Shown here: piece after piece, positions 5,931 through 8,812 of the stretch
How positions within the stretch are numbered: position 1 is the first letter of the stretch
Layout: each line of letters begins with the position of its first letter
Assembly: GCA_900545185.1 (NCBI GenBank)
Contig: UQYH01000091.1
Location: 1 to 8,812, forward strand
Direction of reading: 5' to 3'
Length of the DNA: 8,812 nucleotides
From: an uncultured Eubacteriales bacterium
Lineage (GTDB): Bacteria > Bacillota > Clostridia > UBA1381 > UBA9506
Made by a program: the position numbers and the translations under genes
The notes under the pieces: model-generated
The model's database searches: none
What the model was told of the DNA's origin: nothing
Seen by the model: the letters and a program-made list of their open reading frames with translations, nothing else

Positions 5931-7028
5931 ATGAAAAACATATGGATGGCTTTCTTGCTTGTATTATGCTTCGCCATACCCGTTTCGGCTCAAACGGACG
6001 TGACACAGGATATTGTAGACGAGGTGATCAGCGAAACACAGGCCTTAAACACACCCGGCTTTAATTTTGCCGAAACAGCGCAAAAAGCGGCCGATGGCAC
6101 GCTGACCTTCAGCTTTGAGGATTGCATCCGTCGTTTTGTCGGTTTACTGACAGATGAAGTAAAAAGCAATGCCGCAACCCTGATTAAAATGCTTGTTTTG
6201 GCCGTATTGGCCGGTATTCTTTGCAATTTGCAGGAAAATCTCCCCACAGGCGGCGTGAATGAAATCAGCTTTTTGGCTTGCTTTGCATTAATTGCCGGAC
6301 TTTCGGTTACCATAATAGCCGAAATTTTAGAAACGGCCAACAACACCATTGACACGATTTTGGTATTGATTGCAGGGCTTATGCCAACCATGGCCGGCCT
6401 GACCGTCAGTACCTCTGCCGCGGCCATGGCCGGGTTTTATCCCACCTTATTTATCGCTATGCAAAGCTTTGTTGCCATATGCAAAAACATATTTTTACCG
6501 CTCATTATGGTCATCACGTCGCTGTCCGTCATCAATGCCATCAGCGGCCGTTTTCAGGTTTCAAGACTGATTGAATTTGCACGGCAGGTGATTAAATGGG
6601 GGCTTGGTCTTTTGCTGACGGTTTTTGTCGGCATTTTAAACATACATTGCTTTACGGCAAAAGCCGCCGGAACCGTAGCCGGCCGTACCGTAAAATATGC
6701 CCTTTGCAACTTCATCCCCATGGTTGGCAATGTTTTGGCCGAATCGGCCGAGGCCGTTATCAGCAGTATCCGCATATTACGCGGAGCACTTGGCATCAGC
6801 GGCATATTGGCCGTTGTTTCGCTTTGCGTTCTGCCGATTGTAAAAATTTTGGCGACATCGGTGCTCTATCGGTTTGCCGCCGCCATCGCAGAACCGGCAA
6901 CCGACAAACGCATTATACAGCTTTTAATGGATTTAGCAGGAAATATAACACTTGCCTTTGCCATTTTGTTAATGGTTGCCGTTATGTTTATCATCAGCAT
7001 CGCACTTTTGTGTATGCTGCTTGTGTAG
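5931..7028 (+). CDS. spoIIIAE: Stage III sporulation protein AE (polytopic membrane protein with signal peptide)
   Basis: The 365-residue protein is shorter than the roughly 399 of Bacillus subtilis. It begins with a signal peptide, MKNIWMAFLLVLCFAIPVSA, with likely cleavage after VSA (residue 20). An extracytoplasmic stretch (21-80) follows, then about seven to eight hydrophobic segments, for example at 82-100, 111-133, 142-156, 168-203, 220-238, 286-313 and 336-364. Conserved-looking blocks include LIAGLMPTMAGL (146-157), TAKAAGTVAGRTVKYALCNF (242-261), P263-V-G and YRFAAAIAEPATDKRI (313-328). SpoIIIAE is the largest membrane component of the channel and resembles transporter-like proteins. 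The ATG lies after AAGGGGTGA, with an ideal gap. The stop codon TAG sits at the 5' edge of the spoIIIAF ribosome binding site. Confidence 0.96.
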   Translation: MKNIWMAFLLVLCFAIPVSAQTDVTQDIVDEVISETQALNTPGFNFAETAQKAADGTLTFSFEDCIRRFVGLLTDEVKSNAATLIKMLVLAVLAGILCNLQENLPTGGVNEISFLACFALIAGLSVTIIAEILETANNTIDTILVLIAGLMPTMAGLTVSTSAAAMAGFYPTLFIAMQSFVAICKNIFLPLIMVITSLSVINAISGRFQVSRLIEFARQVIKWGLGLLLTVFVGILNIHCFTAKAAGTVAGRTVKYALCNFIPMVGNVLAESAEAVISSIRILRGALGISGILAVVSLCVLPIVKILATSVLYRFAAAIAEPATDKRIIQLLMDLAGNITLAFAILLMVAVMFIISIALLCMLLV

Positions 7029-7034
7029 GAGGTG
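7027..7034 (+). promoter_or_regulatory. Ribosome binding site that selects the spoIIIAF start
   Basis: AGGAGGTG is a near-complete match to the anti-Shine-Dalgarno sequence. Two ATGs follow: one at 7038 (3 bases away, out of frame) and one at 7042 (7 bases away, spoIIIAF frame). The spacing favours 7042. The site overlaps the spoIIIAE stop codon at 7026-7028, so reinitiation is likely. Confidence 0.85.
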
Positions 7035-7041
7035 AACATGC

Positions 7042-7497
7042 ATGAACTTTGTAAAAGAATATGCCACCTCCATTATCACTGTTTCTATTTTAGCCGTATT
7101 GCTGGAAAACATTCTGCCGGGGGACGGCAACAAAAAATATATACGGGTGGTCATCGGCCTTTTGGTTATGCTGGTCATTTTGCAGCCTTTAACCGCTTTG
7201 CCGCATTATAAAGAAGTGTTTGCCCTGCCCTATACGCACATTGACGACAGCGCGCTGAGTCCGCCCGACATAAAACCCTACATTGCCGAAAGCTTTGAGA
7301 AAAAATTAGCGCTGCGTTTGGAAGAAGCTATATATCAAGCATTTCAAACAGCCGTCAGTTGCCGGGTGACCTGTCATGTGAACGAAGACGGGCAAATCAC
7401 CGGTGTCAGTGCGATTCACGTGCAGCCCTATTCAAAGGAAATGGGGCATTACATTGCTGAAAATTACGGGTTTGAGGAGGCGATTGTTACACCATGA
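7042..7497 (+). CDS. spoIIIAF: Stage III sporulation protein AF (ring-building-type bitopic protein)
   Basis: The 151-residue protein is shorter than the roughly 206 of Bacillus subtilis. It starts MNFVKEYATSIITVSILAVL, with a first membrane helix at about residues 8-24. LENILPGDGNKKYIRVVIG (21-39) is the family signature, followed by a second helix to about residue 53 (LLVMLVILQPL). The soluble C-terminal part (75-151) would lie in the intermembrane space, where SpoIIIAF is thought to form a ring through a ring-building motif fold. Two cysteines (107 and 111, CRVTC) lie close together there. The start at 7042 is chosen from its 7-base spacing to AGGAGGTG and from the fit to the family; a nearer ATG at 7038 is out of frame. 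The last bases overlap spoIIIAG (ATGA), indicating coupled translation. Confidence 0.93.
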   Translation: MNFVKEYATSIITVSILAVLLENILPGDGNKKYIRVVIGLLVMLVILQPLTALPHYKEVFALPYTHIDDSALSPPDIKPYIAESFEKKLALRLEEAIYQAFQTAVSCRVTCHVNEDGQITGVSAIHVQPYSKEMGHYIAENYGFEEAIVTP

Positions 7498-8048
7498 AGC
7501 CGGATTATAAAAAATTTTTAGGACAAATTATGAATACCAGACGGCTTGTCATCATATTTATGATAGGGGTTGCACTGATTGTGCTGCCCGGCATGCTGAC
7601 AGGCCGCACACACAAAACCGAAACAAACAAATTAGTATCGCAAGGCACGACCTCTTTGGATTCGGCCGCATATACCAAGGAGCTTGAAAAAAAGCTGGCC
7701 GACATTTTATCCACCCTGCGCAATGTATCGGATGTGAGTGTGATGATAACGCTCACCGATGGCGGCGAAGCCTACTACGCGCGCAACGAAAAGTCTGACA
7801 GCAAAGTAACCGAGGACGGAACCCTACAGGAAAGCGCTGCCCAGGCGGACGGCTCTCTTGCGTTAAAAAACGAGTCCGGCGGCGGGCAGGCGCCCGTTTT
7901 GTTAAAAAGCGGCATGCCGAGGGTTTCGGGCGTTTTGGTAACAGCCAAGGGGGTGGATAGTCCCACGGTGCAAACCAATGTTGTCAACGCCGTCCGTGCC
8001 GTTTTAGATGTCGCCGCGCACCGCGTTCAGGTGCTGGAAAAAGCATAA
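7494..8048 (+). CDS. spoIIIAG: Stage III sporulation protein AG (ring-forming intermembrane protein)
   Basis: The 184-residue protein is shorter than the roughly 229 of Bacillus subtilis. A short cytoplasmic N-terminus is followed by one membrane helix at about residues 18-36 (LVIIFMIGVALIVLPGML). The soluble part carries KELEKKLADILSTLRNVSDV (62-81) then SVMITLTDGG (82-91), and later VSGVLVTAKGVDSPTVQTNV (144-163) plus VVNAVRAVLDVAAHRVQVLE (163-182). Together these make the split ring-building motif of the EscJ/PrgK type. Residues about 92-141 form a Gly/Ser/acidic insert, matching the position of the beta-triangle insertion known in SpoIIIAG, though shorter. SpoIIIAG forms a large ring around the channel between the two membranes. 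The ATG overlaps the spoIIIAF stop by 4 bases; the nearest GAGGAGG (7474-7480) is 13 bases upstream, so reinitiation may matter. Confidence 0.95.
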   Translation: MKPDYKKFLGQIMNTRRLVIIFMIGVALIVLPGMLTGRTHKTETNKLVSQGTTSLDSAAYTKELEKKLADILSTLRNVSDVSVMITLTDGGEAYYARNEKSDSKVTEDGTLQESAAQADGSLALKNESGGGQAPVLLKSGMPRVSGVLVTAKGVDSPTVQTNVVNAVRAVLDVAAHRVQVLEKA

Positions 8049-8057
8049 TAAAGTATT

Positions 8058-8062
8058 GGAGG
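8058..8062 (+). promoter_or_regulatory. Ribosome binding site that sets the spoIIIAH start
   Basis: GGAGG directly abuts an in-frame ATG at 8063 (no spacer) and lies 6 bases before the next in-frame ATG at 8069. Initiation needs a spacer, so 8069 is the likely start. The protein then begins MKPFKHL rather than MHMKPFK. Confidence 0.85.
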
Positions 8063-8068
8063 ATGCAT

Positions 8069-8710
8069 ATGAAACCATTTAAGCACTTACCCAAATTAAC
8101 ACACAGAAAAAAGGACACAGAAAAAAAGGGGCACATGTTTGTGCTGCGCAAACGGCAAATTACCGCTGTTTCTCTTTTAATTTTAATCGGTATTGCCGGT
8201 TATTTAAACTGGAGCTTTCAGCAGGATGCCGTTGACCCGGAGGTTGCCGCCGTTTACGGCGAGGTTACAAAAAAGCTTGGTGAAGCACAAATGGTCAACG
8301 CAAATGCCGATGAAAAAGCAGAGACCACGCCCTCTGCATCGCCCACACCCGTTGCCACGGCAAATGATTATTTTGCACAGGCAAAGCTGGAACGCGATGT
8401 AAAACGCAGTGAAGCCATGGATATGCTCACTAAAATTTTAAACGCACAGGACACGGATAAAGAAGCGCGCGCAAACGCCGAGGATGAGGTGCATCAATTG
8501 GCTTCCTTTACAGAAAAAGAGGTCATGATGGAAAACATGATAAAGGCCAAGGGCTATACCGACACAGTTGTTTTTATGGGTGAAAACCTCATCAGCATCG
8601 CCGTGAAAAGCGAGGGACTGAACGAAATTGACGCTGCTGTTTTGCAGGATATTGCCGTCAGCACCACAAATTATCCGGCAGAAAACATTAAAATTGTTGA
8701 AATTCAATAA
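8069..8710 (+). CDS. spoIIIAH: Stage III sporulation protein AH (SpoIIQ-interacting channel protein)
   Basis: The protein has 213 residues from the chosen start, against about 218 in Bacillus subtilis. A basic cytoplasmic N-terminus (LTHRKKDTEKKGHMFVLRKR, 10-29) precedes one membrane helix at about residues 31-48 (ITAVSLLILIGIAGYLNW). A Thr/Pro/Ala-rich linker (84-97) leads into the ring-building domain. That domain opens with YFAQAKLERDVKRSEAMDML (101-120), the hallmark of the family, and ends near TVVFMGENLISIAVKSEGL (166-184) and NIKIVEIQ. SpoIIIAH projects from the mother-cell membrane and in Bacillus binds the LytM-like domain of forespore SpoIIQ, forming the trans-membrane zipper that also helps engulfment. 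It is the last operon gene: its TAA is followed by a hairpin. The ATG at 8063 is possible but sits against the ribosome binding site. Confidence 0.95.
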   Translation: MKPFKHLPKLTHRKKDTEKKGHMFVLRKRQITAVSLLILIGIAGYLNWSFQQDAVDPEVAAVYGEVTKKLGEAQMVNANADEKAETTPSASPTPVATANDYFAQAKLERDVKRSEAMDMLTKILNAQDTDKEARANAEDEVHQLASFTEKEVMMENMIKAKGYTDTVVFMGENLISIAVKSEGLNEIDAAVLQDIAVSTTNYPAENIKIVEIQ

Positions 8711-8761
8711 AACACAAAAGCGACTGTTTAAAAAGTTTTTTTACTTTTACGTTTGTGTTTT
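8709..8761 (+). terminator. Possible terminator: AT-rich long-armed hairpin after spoIIIAH
   Basis: AAAACACAAA (8709-8718) pairs perfectly with TTTGTGTTTT (8752-8761) across about 33 bases, which themselves contain AAAAA-G-TTTTTTT (8730-8742) able to form an inner hairpin. The left arm begins inside the spoIIIAH stop codon. The only T run after the outer stem is part of the stem, followed by GGGGG, so it is not a classic terminator. The inner T7 run after an A-rich arm is an alternative stop point. Nothing further is recognisable from 8762 to the window end. Confidence 0.4.
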
Positions 8762-8812
8762 GGGGGATAGGAAAAAAAGATTCAGAACGGACAAACTGAA
8801 CCCAAACGGGGC

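Noticed and set aside
5990..6427. A 145-codon open frame on the - strand inside spoIIIAE
   Set aside because: Fully antisense to a conserved membrane protein gene, with no recognisable product; a codon-bias shadow.
8063..8068. ATG at 8063 as the spoIIIAH start
   Set aside because: It touches the GGAGG ribosome binding site with no spacer; the in-frame ATG at 8069 has a normal 6-base spacer.
1..8812. tRNA, rRNA, CRISPR array, insertion sequence or riboswitch
   Set aside because: I looked for repeated spacers, terminal inverted repeats with transposase genes and long structured leaders by eye on both strands and saw none.

Overview
The window looks like the chromosome of an endospore-forming member of the Firmicutes, most likely class Clostridia. 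The main evidence is a complete, colinear spoIIIAA-AB-AC-AD-AE-AF-AG-AH operon on the + strand (3884-8710), strong AGGAGG/GAGGTGA-type ribosome binding sites before most genes, and moderate GC content. I cannot name the genus.

Layout. (1) 1-2078, - strand: a membrane-anchored AraC-family regulator with an extracellular sensor region. It is cut by the left window edge partway through its DNA-binding domain. (2) 2079-2141: a short gap containing a hairpin. (3) 2142-3464, - strand: a cytoplasmic carbohydrate-deacetylase-like protein (NodB/CE4 fold) with an extra C-terminal region that resembles a pseudomurein-binding repeat. A near-consensus sigma-A promoter lies just upstream (3516-3544), and the regulator gene probably belongs to the same transcript. 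(4) 3465-3680: the divergent intergenic region. (5) 3681-3779, + strand: a 32-residue Gly/Cys-rich single-helix membrane peptide of the kind often seen in spore formers, followed by a strong Rho-independent terminator (3794-3827). (6) 3828-3883: the 56-base leader of the spoIIIA operon, with a dyad and a candidate SpoIIID box. (7) 3884-8710: spoIIIAA to spoIIIAH, with gaps of 6 to 20 bases or a 4-base overlap. (8) 8711-8812: an AT-rich long-armed hairpin that may end the operon, then about 50 bases in which I see nothing.

How the genes work together. SpoIIIAA to SpoIIIAH are made in the mother cell during engulfment and form the mother-cell side of the channel (feeding tube) across the two membranes around the forespore. 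AA is a secretion-type ATPase, AB a GspF-like membrane platform, AC/AD/AE the polytopic export core, and AF/AG/AH carry ring-building domains in the intermembrane space. AH normally docks with forespore SpoIIQ or its functional replacement. The deacetylase/AraC pair is a separate unit of the opposite orientation with no evident link to sporulation.

The best candidates for a second look are the C-terminal domain and altered catalytic motifs of the deacetylase, the tiny Cys-rich gene insulated just before spoIIIA, and the compact leader with a perfect match to the degenerate SpoIIID consensus. I did not find a clearly novel multi-gene system.
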